Shown: one piece after another, positions 1 to 5,815 of the stretch | Layout of the letters: the number at the start of each line of letters is the position of its first letter | Numbering within the stretch: the first letter of the stretch is position 1 | Assembly: GCA_023420435.1 (NCBI GenBank) | Contig: JAEZWE010000027.1 | Span: forward strand, 1-6,397 | DNA: 6,397 nt | Direction: 5' to 3' | Source of the DNA: Bacteroidota bacterium | GTDB taxonomy: Bacteria; Bacteroidota; Bacteroidia; Flavobacteriales; Weeksellaceae | Translations under genes and position numbers: made by a program | Notes under the pieces: model-generated | The model's input: the letters and a program-made list of their open reading frames with translations, nothing else | Databases searched by the model: none | What the model was told of the DNA's origin: nothing

Positions 1-435
1 TTGCTGACCTTCACAAAGTAAAAGTCCGGTATGGGTAAAAACGCGAATACAAGCTTTAAAAAGTTCCGGTTCCAAATCTTCAAAAAATTTGTACGCTTTC
101 AATAAAAGACCGTCTCCGGAAAGTATTCCGGTATTTAAACCATAAACCGTATGAATGGTGGGAACATTTCTCCGAAGTGGCGCTTCATCCATAATATCAT
201 CATGAATCAGCGTAAAATTGTGAAAAAATTCGATAGCTAAAGATGGTTTTATCGCTTTTTCCATTTCGCCGCCAAAAAGATCATTACCCATAAGAACCAT
301 TATTGGACGTAATCTTTTTCCACCATGACCAATAATGTAATTCATTGGTTCATAAAGTTCTAAAGGTTTGTCTTTAAAAGTGTATTTATTAATTGCGTCC
401 GCAACAATTTCCTGATACTGATCCAAAAATTCCAT
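1..435 (-). CDS. Trans-isoprenyl diphosphate synthase (polyprenyl synthetase family), N-terminal part, cut by window edge
   Basis: This frame opens with ATG at 435 and stays open to base 1, giving 145 residues of a protein that is usually about 320 long. It begins MEFLDQYQEIVADAIN. The family motifs are clear: GGKRLRP at residues 38-44 (binds isopentenyl diphosphate), then the first aspartate-rich motif DDIMD at 79-83, which binds allylic diphosphate through magnesium, followed by LRR at 87-89 and PTIH at 92-95, and SGD at 106-108. The second DDxxD lies outside the window. The family condenses isopentenyl diphosphate onto an allylic diphosphate in the cytoplasm, feeding quinone, carotenoid or related prenyl lipid synthesis. 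The motif has no two-residue insertion, unlike E. coli IspA, and Phe74 lies five residues before it. In archaeal-type enzymes an aromatic residue there limits the product to about C20, so a geranylgeranyl-type product is my inference. Exact product and gene symbol cannot be set. The family call is very secure. Confidence 0.95.
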   Translation of the reverse strand, partial: MEFLDQYQEIVADAINKYTFKDKPLELYEPMNYIIGHGGKRLRPIMVLMGNDLFGGEMEKAIKPSLAIEFFHNFTLIHDDIMDEAPLRRNVPTIHTVYGLNTGILSGDGLLLKAYKFFEDLEPELFKACIRVFTHTGLLLCEGQQ

Positions 436-456
436 AAAAAAATGCTCTGTTTTCCG

Positions 457-464
457 CAAAAATA
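457..464 (-). promoter_or_regulatory. Candidate -7 promoter box of the isoprenyl diphosphate synthase
   Basis: Read on the minus strand this is TATTTTTG, a full match to the Bacteroidota -7 consensus TAnnTTTG, ending 22 bases before the ATG at 435. No TTG lies at the expected 17-23 base distance upstream, so only half of the promoter is recognisable. It lies just downstream of the terminator of the phosphate genes, which fits independent transcription of the synthase with a leader of roughly 15 bases. Confidence 0.5.
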
Positions 465-481
465 CAATTTTCCAAGCTAGG

Positions 482-517
482 ATAAAAGAAAAACTGCAGC
501 CTAAAAAGACTGCAGTT
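482..517 (-). terminator. Rho-independent terminator of the pit transcript
   Basis: Bases 492-499 (AACTGCAG) and 510-517 (CTGCAGTT) form a perfect 8 bp stem around a 10-base loop. On the minus strand the stem is followed directly by a T-rich run (TTTTTCTTTTAT, with stem bases included) down to about 482. It starts 22 bases after the pit stop codon. The position and T tract on that strand assign it to the leftward phosphate genes. The plus side has a shorter, broken T run and no plus-strand gene ends here. Confidence 0.85.
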
Positions 518-539
518 GACTATTTTTAAAAGAAAATTT

Positions 540-1679
540 TTAAAAAAGATTAACTATTAAATATGTTATTGCTGCTACGATAGCACTTACAGGAATGGTA
601 AGAATCCAAGCCCAAAGTAAACTTACCGTAATTCCCCAACGAACAGCGGAAACTCTTTTGGTTAAACCGACCCCAATAATAGCACCTGTAATAGTATGTG
701 TCGTAGAAACTGGAATTCCGAAATGTTCTGTTAAGAAAAGTGTCATCGCTCCAGCAGTTTCTGCACTTACTCCTTCAAGCGGTGTTACTTTAGTAATTCT
801 TGTTCCCATGGTTTTTACAATTTTCCAACCTCCGCTCATGGTTCCCAAAGCAATCATTAGGAAAGAAGTAAATGGAACCCACCAATAATCTTCCACAAAA
901 TGTGAAAATTGATGTTTGGAATCTAAAGCCAAATAAATTGGATCCTGAAGCATTTGAACGTGATAAAAAATAACTGCAGCGCCGATAATTCCCATTACCT
1001 TTTGTGCATCATTGGTACCATGTCCTAAGCTAAACAAAGCGGAAGAAACCAGTTGAAGTTTTTTAAAAGCATTATCCGCTTTATGAGGACTGGTTCTTTT
1101 AGAAATATGTACAATAATTATTGTAATAATAATCGAAATGATAGAACCAATAAAAGGCGCAAGAAAAATAAACAGGAAAATAGGAATTACTTTATCAAGT
1201 TTTACCACGTTTTGGGTAAAAAGCTGTTTGAGCGCCGTTCCTATTTTTTCAAATAATGAAAATTCTGGATGTGCAGCAGTTACAGCTTGGTAATCTAAAG
1301 CAAATGCATGCATTAATGCTGCACCCAAAAATCCTCCAATTAAAGTGTGCGATGAAGAAGAGGGAATTCCGAACCACCACGTTAATAAATTCCAAGCAAT
1401 AGCAGCGATAAGTCCTGCAAAAATTACTTGTAAATTGATAAAATCTTCATTTACCGATTTAGCAATGGTATTACCGATTTTAAATTCTCCAATAACATAA
1501 GCGGCGAGAAAAAATGCAGCAAAGTTCCAAACCGCAGCCCAAAGAACCGCCTGAAAAGGCGTTAAAACTTTGGTTGAAACAATGGTAGCAATTGAATTTG
1601 CGGCATCATGAAATCCATTAATATAATCGAAAATCAAAGCTAAAACAATGATCACGATAAGTAAGATAGGAAACTCCAT
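540..1679 (-). CDS. pit: Inorganic phosphate transporter, PiT family
   Basis: A 379-residue inner-membrane protein of the PiT family (PF01384), which takes up phosphate, in bacteria usually as a neutral metal-phosphate complex driven by protons. The internal inverted duplication that defines the family is visible. In the first half are NGFHDAANSIAT (residues 21-32) and GIPSSSSHTLIGG (104-116). In the second half are LGHGTNDAQKVMG (218-230) and GIPVSTTHTITGAIIG (321-336). Hydrophobic segments lie near 1-20, 45-65, 83-102, 165-190, 210-240, 262-282 and 345-377, with a soluble stretch around 130-163 and a basic loop around 192-208. It is shorter than E. coli PitA (about 500) and close to the compact bacterial forms. 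The start is ATG, 23 bases after the stop of the DUF47 gene, so the two are surely co-transcribed and end at the hairpin at 492-517. No Shine-Dalgarno sequence is visible, as is usual in Bacteroidota. Coupling ion and affinity cannot be read from the sequence. Confidence 0.96.
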   Translation of the reverse strand: MEFPILLIVIIVLALIFDYINGFHDAANSIATIVSTKVLTPFQAVLWAAVWNFAAFFLAAYVIGEFKIGNTIAKSVNEDFINLQVIFAGLIAAIAWNLLTWWFGIPSSSSHTLIGGFLGAALMHAFALDYQAVTAAHPEFSLFEKIGTALKQLFTQNVVKLDKVIPIFLFIFLAPFIGSIISIIITIIIVHISKRTSPHKADNAFKKLQLVSSALFSLGHGTNDAQKVMGIIGAAVIFYHVQMLQDPIYLALDSKHQFSHFVEDYWWVPFTSFLMIALGTMSGGWKIVKTMGTRITKVTPLEGVSAETAGAMTLFLTEHFGIPVSTTHTITGAIIGVGLTKRVSAVRWGITVSLLWAWILTIPVSAIVAAITYLIVNLF

Positions 1680-1702
1680 TAAAACTAATTAAAAGTGAAG
1701 AA

Positions 1703-2341
1703 TTAAGAGTATTTGATCATGATGGTTTCCAAGGTATTGGCAACATCTTCCGCTTTATCGGTAACTTCTTCCAAATAATCTAAAACCGATTTCGCTTTTA
1801 AAACTTTCACGGCATCGTTAGATTCAAAAAGATTTACTAATGAGTTGGTTAAAATATCATCTGCAATATTTTCGATGCTGTTAATTTTAATACAGCATTC
1901 TTTTACTTCTGCCATGTTTTTAAAACCTCTTAGATTTTTTACGGCATTTTGTATTTCATGACACTGTTTGTTAATTAACAAAGAAAGCTCCGAATATTCT
2001 TTTAAATTCGGGGCTTTATACATAAAAATATTTTTGGATGAAGCATAAATATAATCTGCAATATCATCCAAACCTGCTGCTAAAGCGTGGATATCTTCTC
2101 TGTCAAAAGGCGTAATAAAATTTTTACCCAATTCTATAAAAACCTGATGCGTCAAATCGTCCATTTGATGTTCATAATCACTGATTTTTTTGTGAAAAGT
2201 GTCGTCATTAACATCAAATTCCTGAATTCCTTTGTGAAATTCGTCCGACATTTCTACAAGTAAAGCTGTGATTTTTTCGAAAAGAACAAAAAACACCTTG
2301 TCTTTTGGTTGAAATGCTGCGAAAATATTACCTATTCCCAT
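1703..2341 (-). CDS. PhoU-like DUF47 protein, Pit accessory/regulatory protein
   Basis: A 212-residue soluble, helix-rich protein with no signal peptide or membrane segment. It matches the DUF47 (PF01865) family, related to PhoU: an all-helical fold whose acidic ExxxD-type motifs bind metal. Candidate motifs are E57/D61 in YEHQMDD, the segment TPFDREDIHALAAGLDDIADY (77-97), E157/D161 in IENIADD, and EEVTDKAEDVANTLE (191-205). Length is typical. Members encoded next to pit genes (Pap of Sinorhizobium meliloti is the named example) are thought to modulate or support the transporter at the inner face of the membrane. Here pit follows after 23 bases, which fits that role exactly. The ATG at 2341 is followed by the conserved-looking opening MGIGNIFAAFQPKDKVFF. 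The upstream gap of 102 bases holds only a poor promoter candidate, so it may be read from the DUF2490 promoter. Family is secure, exact action is inference. Confidence 0.92.
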   Translation of the reverse strand: MGIGNIFAAFQPKDKVFFVLFEKITALLVEMSDEFHKGIQEFDVNDDTFHKKISDYEHQMDDLTHQVFIELGKNFITPFDREDIHALAAGLDDIADYIYASSKNIFMYKAPNLKEYSELSLLINKQCHEIQNAVKNLRGFKNMAEVKECCIKINSIENIADDILTNSLVNLFESNDAVKVLKAKSVLDYLEEVTDKAEDVANTLETIMIKYS

Positions 2342-2381
2342 TTTTATTAAAATTTAAAAATATTTAGTTTTTTAAAGTGTG

Positions 2382-2389
2382 CAAATATC
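2382..2389 (-). promoter_or_regulatory. Weak candidate -7 box before the DUF47 gene
   Basis: On the minus strand this reads GATATTTG, one mismatch from TAnnTTTG, ending about 40 bases before the DUF47 start. No TTG is found 17-23 bases upstream. The leader between it and the start is almost pure A/T. It could give an internal transcript of DUF47-pit alone, but the match is poor enough to be chance in DNA this AT-rich. Confidence 0.22.
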
Positions 2390-2443
2390 CGAAAATTAGA
2401 TTTTTATCTTTTGCTGCACGTATTAAGTTTTATTAACATTGGA

Positions 2444-3163
2444 TTAATCTGCTACCGGAATTCGCTGATGTTCTTCCACATATTTCATCCGGTCGAAAGT
2501 AAAATTCAGTCCGAAATACAGAAAATGCAAATTTTTATGTCCTGAAACTGAGAATTCTTTCTGCCACATATAGCCCAAATTGGTTCCGATGGAATTATTG
2601 AGCTGATATCCAAAACCTGCAAAAAAGCGGTTTCTTTTAAAAGTTGGATTTTCTGGCCCTAAAAAAATTTCGTTAAAAGCATTGGTGAAAAATGTATTCG
2701 GTTCAATTTTTTTTGAATTTAGTGGAAGTGTAAAAGAAGCTCTGTAACGATATCTTTCGGTATTATCTTTTTCCCCGGTTTGCGGAAAATCGAAAAATCT
2801 TTTTTCGGTTCTTATTCTTTGATCAATTTTTAATTTACCAACAGAAAAAGAATAAGTGTATTGCAGCCACAAACGGTATTCATTTTGGTAAAAATCGCTG
2901 TTTTTGTAAGTTCCATATTTTCCAAAACCAATAAATGGCTGATGATTTTTGTTGACAGCATAACCAATTCCACCTTTCACTTCATAATAATCCGGAAGCG
3001 AAAACTCTTCAATAGACCGCGATTGAAGCTCCAAATAAGCCATCCAATTTTTGTCGTGCTTATAGGTAAAAGATATCATATTAAAAGCAGAAAAATGTTC
3101 ACTATTTTGTCCAAAAGAAAATAATCCTACCAAAGTAAAAACGAGTGTACTTAGCTTTTTCAA
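2444..3163 (-). CDS. DUF2490 family outer-membrane beta-barrel protein, TTG start
   Basis: A 239-residue protein with a clear signal peptide: MKKLSTLVFTLVGLFSFGQ, basic start, hydrophobic core, probable cleavage near FSFGQ-N. The rest alternates polar and aromatic residues as in outer-membrane barrel strands, e.g. WMAYLELQSRS (40-50), YRLWLQYTYSFSV (96-108), RYRYRASFTL (137-146), FFAGFGYQL (180-188), IGTNLGYMW (192-200), HFLYFGLNFTF (213-223). Landmarks RIRTEKRFF (116-124) and NEIFL (164-168) followed by FKRNR (175-179) match my memory of DUF2490 (PF10677). The function of this family is unknown. The start codon is TTG: the next in-frame codon upstream that matters is a TAA eight codons away with no ATG between, while the first downstream ATG (residue 29) would remove the signal peptide. 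It has a good promoter at 3194-3221, and the DUF47-pit pair follows 102 bases downstream in the same direction. A porin role for phosphate is only a guess from context. The C-terminus carries about 15 residues past the last strand. Confidence 0.85.
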   Translation of the reverse strand: MKKLSTLVFTLVGLFSFGQNSEHFSAFNMISFTYKHDKNWMAYLELQSRSIEEFSLPDYYEVKGGIGYAVNKNHQPFIGFGKYGTYKNSDFYQNEYRLWLQYTYSFSVGKLKIDQRIRTEKRFFDFPQTGEKDNTERYRYRASFTLPLNSKKIEPNTFFTNAFNEIFLGPENPTFKRNRFFAGFGYQLNNSIGTNLGYMWQKEFSVSGHKNLHFLYFGLNFTFDRMKYVEEHQRIPVAD

Positions 3164-3193
3164 TTTTAAATTTTTTGTTCTATTTTATTGCTG

Positions 3194-3221
3194 CAAAAAT
3201 AATACAGTTCAATGTTAACAA
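3194..3221 (-). promoter_or_regulatory. Promoter of the DUF2490-DUF47-pit group
   Basis: On the minus strand, TTG (3221-3219), a 17-base spacer, then TATTTTTG (3201-3194). This fits the Bacteroidota/Flavobacterium pattern TTG-N17-23-TAnnTTTG at both boxes, the only promoter in the window that does. The -7 box ends 30 bases before the TTG start codon, so a leader of about 20-25 bases is expected. An 11-base tandem duplication of pure A/T abuts the -33 box. Confidence 0.7.
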
Positions 3222-3241
3222 TATTAAATTAATATTAAATT
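3220..3241. repeat. Perfect 11-bp tandem duplication (AATATTAAATT twice)
   Basis: Bases 3220-3230 and 3231-3241 are identical: AATATTAAATT. The unit is close to one helical turn and all A/T, and it overlaps the edge of the -33 box of the DUF2490 promoter. It could act as an UP-like element or a phased binding site, or be a simple replication-slippage product. Confidence 0.8.
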
Positions 3242-3257
3242 TACGTATTATTAAAAT

Positions 3258-3288
3258 AAAAAATCACCGGAATTTCCGATGATTTTTT
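3258..3288 (-). terminator. Rho-independent terminator of the DEAD-box helicase gene
   Basis: Bases 3258-3266 (AAAAAATCA) pair with 3280-3288 (TGATTTTTT), and 3268-3270 (CGG) with 3276-3278 (CCG), around a 5-base loop. The pair between them (3267/3279) would be C-A in a plus-strand RNA but U-G in a minus-strand RNA, so the 13 bp stem is continuous only in the leftward transcript. Further T-rich sequence follows on that strand. It begins 21 bases after the helicase stop codon and separates it from the DUF2490 promoter. Confidence 0.85.
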
Positions 3289-3308
3289 ATTTTATACTGA
3301 ATTATTTC

Positions 3309-4994
3309 TTAATTAGCCACTTCTGCTCTCATTTCCTTTCCTTTAAATTTCATGGAAGAGAAATTTTTGAGAATGTCATTTTTTGAATCTTTTTCGACTT
3401 CAAAGAAGGAGAATTTTTCCAAAATTTCAATATCGCCAACATCAGGACGTCTTTTTGATTTTTGAGTAGCCTTGTTGATAATATCCAACATATCTACTTT
3501 TTTCAAATTGTCCTTTTTACCTAAATTGAAGAAAAACCTTACCATATTTTCATTTTTTCTTCTTGGTTTTCCGCCTCTATCTCTATCTCTTCCGTCTCTA
3601 TCTCTACCTCCTCTTTCTCTGTCATCTCTACGACGTTCTCTTCTGCTGTAAGGCGCTTCGTCTTCAGAATTCATTCTGCCTTGCTGAAGATCCTTTTTAT
3701 CTTTATAAAACATCGCCAAATCTCTCAACTGGAACTGTAAAAGTTGATGTACGAGTTCTTCTTTGGTAAAATTCGACAAATCAGGAATTAAAGCATCATC
3801 AAATTCAAAGAAATCTTCATGTTTTGTGAACAAATTTTCAAAAACACCTCCAACTTGAGCCTTGATAATTTCTTCTCCTGTAGGAATTTTCTTTTCAGAA
3901 ATTTCAATTTTTGTTTGCGATTTTATTTGCTTTAGTTTTCTGGTTTCTTCAGGTTTTATCAACGCCATCGAAATTCCGTCTTTTCCGGCTCTACCTGTTC
4001 TTCCACTTCGGTGAACGAAAACCTCAGGATCATCAGGCAAAGAATAATGAATAACGTGCGTTAAAGAATCCACATCCAAACCTCTTGCAGCAACATCTGT
4101 TGCCACCAAAATTTGTAAATTTCTTAAACGGAATTTTTTCATTACCGTATCTCTTTGCGCTTGCGAAAGATCACCATGAAGAGAATCTGCAGAAAAGCCA
4201 TTTTGCATTAAAAAATCTGCAATTTCCTGAGTTTCCATTCTTGTTCTACAGAAAATAATAGAATACAAATTTGGATTCGCATCAATTAAACGTTTCAGCG
4301 CTTCTTTCTTCTGTCTGTATCCTACAACATAATATTCGTGTGCAATATTCTTCTTTACCGCATTGATAGAACCAACAGAAATTTTGTGTGGGCTGGTCAA
4401 ATAATTTTTAGAAATTCGCTCAACTTCTTTATTCATCGTTGCAGAGAATAAAAGGGTTTGCTTGGTTTCCGGCGTTTCGCTTAGGATGGTTTCCAAGTCA
4501 TCTTTAAAACCCATGGAAAGCATCTCATCTGCTTCATCCAAAACCAACCACTGAATTTCAGAAAAATCGAGTGCTTTTCTTCCGATTAAATCAATCACGC
4601 GTCCTGGAGTTCCCACAATAATTTGCGGTTTTTCCTTTAGGGAACGTATTTGTTCCATAATGCTACTTCCACCATAAACTGCGGTAGTTTTGATGTTGGG
4701 TAGATATTTCGTATAATTTTTGATGTCTTTTGCGATCTGAAGACAGAGTTCGCGGGTTGGACAAAGCACCAAAAACTGGATTTTACGACTGTTGTCGTCT
4801 AAATTATCCAGAATCGGAAGCGAAAATGCTGCTGTTTTGCCTGTTCCTGTTGCCGCAAGTGCGATAAGATCGCGAATATCCGTTTGGATAAAAGGAATAG
4901 TCTGTTTCTGGATTTCGGTCGGCTGTTCGTAGCCGAGTTCGCCAATAGCCTTCAATAATTCAGGACTTAGATTGGTTTCCGTAAATAAATTCAT
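3309..4994 (-). CDS. DEAD-box RNA helicase with DbpA-type RNA-binding domain (DeaD/CsdA-like)
   Basis: A 561-residue ATP-dependent RNA helicase. All core motifs are present: Q motif around F4 and PTEIQ (25-29), Walker A AATGTGKT (47-54), PTREL (79-83), TPGR (129-132), DEAD (153-156), SAT (184-186), motif IV IIFCRTR (246-252), HGDLSQ (273-278), ATDVAARGLD (298-307) and HRSGRTGR (328-335). A helical region follows to about 440. Then comes an Arg/Asp/Gly-rich flexible linker (about 451-481), and a C-terminal RNA-binding domain (about 484-559) of the DbpA type (PF03880), with MVRFFFNLGKKD at its start and FSFFEV at 528-533. Relatives unwind short RNA duplexes in the cytoplasm during ribosome assembly, mRNA decay and growth in the cold. 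DbpA itself targets 23S rRNA, but this domain is also in DeaD/CsdA, so the target is not fixed by sequence. It is a single-gene unit, with a promoter box at 5019-5026 and a terminator at 3258-3288. Nothing essential is missing. I leave the symbol blank because DeaD, CsdA and DbpA-like names all fit. Confidence 0.96.
   Translation of the reverse strand: MNLFTETNLSPELLKAIGELGYEQPTEIQKQTIPFIQTDIRDLIALAATGTGKTAAFSLPILDNLDDNSRKIQFLVLCPTRELCLQIAKDIKNYTKYLPNIKTTAVYGGSSIMEQIRSLKEKPQIIVGTPGRVIDLIGRKALDFSEIQWLVLDEADEMLSMGFKDDLETILSETPETKQTLLFSATMNKEVERISKNYLTSPHKISVGSINAVKKNIAHEYYVVGYRQKKEALKRLIDANPNLYSIIFCRTRMETQEIADFLMQNGFSADSLHGDLSQAQRDTVMKKFRLRNLQILVATDVAARGLDVDSLTHVIHYSLPDDPEVFVHRSGRTGRAGKDGISMALIKPEETRKLKQIKSQTKIEISEKKIPTGEEIIKAQVGGVFENLFTKHEDFFEFDDALIPDLSNFTKEELVHQLLQFQLRDLAMFYKDKKDLQQGRMNSEDEAPYSRRERRRDDRERGGRDRDGRDRDRGGKPRRKNENMVRFFFNLGKKDNLKKVDMLDIINKATQKSKRRPDVGDIEILEKFSFFEVEKDSKNDILKNFSSMKFKGKEMRAEVAN
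3575..3606. repeat. In-frame hexamer repeat coding the Arg-Asp part of the helicase linker
   Basis: The plus strand shows repeated CTCTAT/TCTCTA hexamers, broken once by TCCG. Read in the helicase frame they are AGAGAT/AGAGAC codon pairs, giving RDRDGRDRDR at residues 464-473. Because the unit is six bases, slippage would add or remove Arg-Asp pairs without a frameshift. Degenerate pyrimidine-rich copies continue to about 3640. Confidence 0.7.
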
Positions 4995-5018
4995 TTAAAA
5001 GATCGTCTTAATTGGCGG

Positions 5019-5026
5019 CAAAGATA
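5019..5026 (-). promoter_or_regulatory. Candidate -7 box of the helicase promoter
   Basis: Minus strand TATCTTTG is a full match to TAnnTTTG, ending 25 bases before the ATG at 4994. The expected -33 TTG is not present 17-23 bases upstream, where the DNA is mostly A/T. The surrounding GCCGCC just downstream of the box is the only GC-rich patch in this divergent intergenic region. Confidence 0.55.
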
Positions 5027-5122
5027 CGTTTTTTATTTTTGATAATTTTTAAAGGGTTTTATTAAATTTTTGTTAAAGAAATAAAATCATTGTTTTAAAG
5101 AATGTCAATCAACATTATTTGG

Positions 5123-5130
5123 TAAATTTG
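5123..5130 (+). promoter_or_regulatory. Candidate -7 box of the DUF2461-DUF1801-VOC operon
   Basis: TAAATTTG matches TAnnTTTG fully and ends 21 bases before the ATG at 5152, giving a leader of about 15 bases. The nearest upstream TTG (5090-5092) is 30 bases away, too far for a normal -33 box. A small inverted repeat (AATGT at 5101-5105, ACATT at 5112-5116) lies where a repressor or activator could contact the promoter. Confidence 0.5.
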
Positions 5131-5151
5131 ATTTATTAAAAAAGTAAAATA

Positions 5152-5811
5152 ATGGCTTCAAAAATTCACAAAAGCACTTTTGATTTTCTAAAAAATTTAG
5201 AAAAAAACAACAACCGGGATTGGTTTAACGAAAACAAAGAAAAATATGTTGAGGCCAATCAAAATGTTTTGGATTTTGTTACGGAGCTTTTAGAAAAAAT
5301 GGGCAGTTTTGACGAATCAATTTTAAAATTAGATCCTAAGAAAACCTTATTCAGAATTTATCGCGACACCCGATTTTCAAAAGATAAATCGCCATACAAG
5401 ACCAACTTTGGCGCATCCATTAATGGAATCGGAAAAAAAGATGGAGGTGCTGGATATTATTTGCATATTTCACCAAATCAATCTTTTTTAGCAGCCGGAG
5501 TTTATATGTGCGATCCGAAACAGTTCAAGAAAATACGCCAGGAAATTTCCGGAAATGCAGAAGAATTCAATGAAATCATTAAGGATAAAAATTTCAAAAA
5601 TTTTGAATTTAATCAGGAAAAATTAGTTCGTGTTCCACAAGGTTTTGAAAAGGAAGATCCTATGGCTGAATTTCTAAAAATGAAACACATGGTGGTTTCA
5701 ATCAACTTGAAAGATGAGGATTTGATGAAAGATGAAGCAGTAAATAACTGCAACAATGAATTCAAAAAAATGTCAAAATTGGTGAATTTCCTTAATGAAA
5801 CGATGAATTAA
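5152..5811 (+). CDS. DUF2461 family protein (TIGR02453), function unknown
   Basis: A 219-residue soluble protein without signal peptide or membrane segments, of the length usual for DUF2461 (PF09365). Recognisable family blocks, in order, are NNRDWFNENKEKY (20-32), FRIYRDTRFSKDKSPYKTNFG (67-87), AGYYLHISP (100-108), AAGVYMCDP (114-122), RVPQGFEKEDP (160-170) and LKMKHMVV (175-182). The RDTRFSKDKSPYK block is the hallmark and is rich in charged residues that could form a ligand or active site, but no activity is established that I know of. The start ATG at 5152 follows an A-rich leader without a Shine-Dalgarno sequence. It is the first gene of a rightward operon, with the DUF1801 gene starting 4 bases after its stop. 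It is divergent from the helicase. Confidence 0.92.
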   Translation: MASKIHKSTFDFLKNLEKNNNRDWFNENKEKYVEANQNVLDFVTELLEKMGSFDESILKLDPKKTLFRIYRDTRFSKDKSPYKTNFGASINGIGKKDGGAGYYLHISPNQSFLAAGVYMCDPKQFKKIRQEISGNAEEFNEIIKDKNFKNFEFNQEKLVRVPQGFEKEDPMAEFLKMKHMVVSINLKDEDLMKDEAVNNCNNEFKKMSKLVNFLNETMN

Positions 5812-5815
5812 TTTT

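Noticed and set aside
436..539. Possible small RNA or riboswitch in the gap between pit and the prenyl synthase
   Set aside because: The only structure is the terminator hairpin already called, and the remaining bases are accounted for by a promoter box and a short leader.
595..888. Plus-strand open frame of 97 codons opposite pit
   Set aside because: It is the antisense shadow of conserved Pit coding sequence. The product is low in diversity, matches no family I know, and has no promoter box or neighbouring gene in that direction.
1053..1256. Plus-strand open frame of 67 codons opposite pit
   Set aside because: It is antisense to a membrane segment and loop of Pit. The translation is Asn/Lys/Arg-rich, as expected from reading AT-rich DNA in the wrong frame.
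2379..2419. Possible hairpin between the DUF2490 and DUF47 genes (GTGCA/TGCAC arms with a small AGAT/ATCT stem inside)
   Set aside because: The outer arms are 5 bp around a 31-base loop, the inner stem is 4 bp and AT-only, and no strong T tract follows a GC stem. Too weak to call a terminator or riboswitch.
2861..3124. Plus-strand open frame of 87 codons opposite the DUF2490 gene
   Set aside because: It overlaps the signal peptide and first strands of a well-supported minus-strand gene and shows no family features. The apparent hydrophobicity mirrors the barrel strands.
3563..3769. Plus-strand open frame starting MVFRLYLYLFRLYLYL that looks like a repeat-rich membrane peptide
   Set aside because: The pattern is the antisense reading of the Arg-Asp hexamer repeat in the helicase linker. 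There is no independent evidence for expression.
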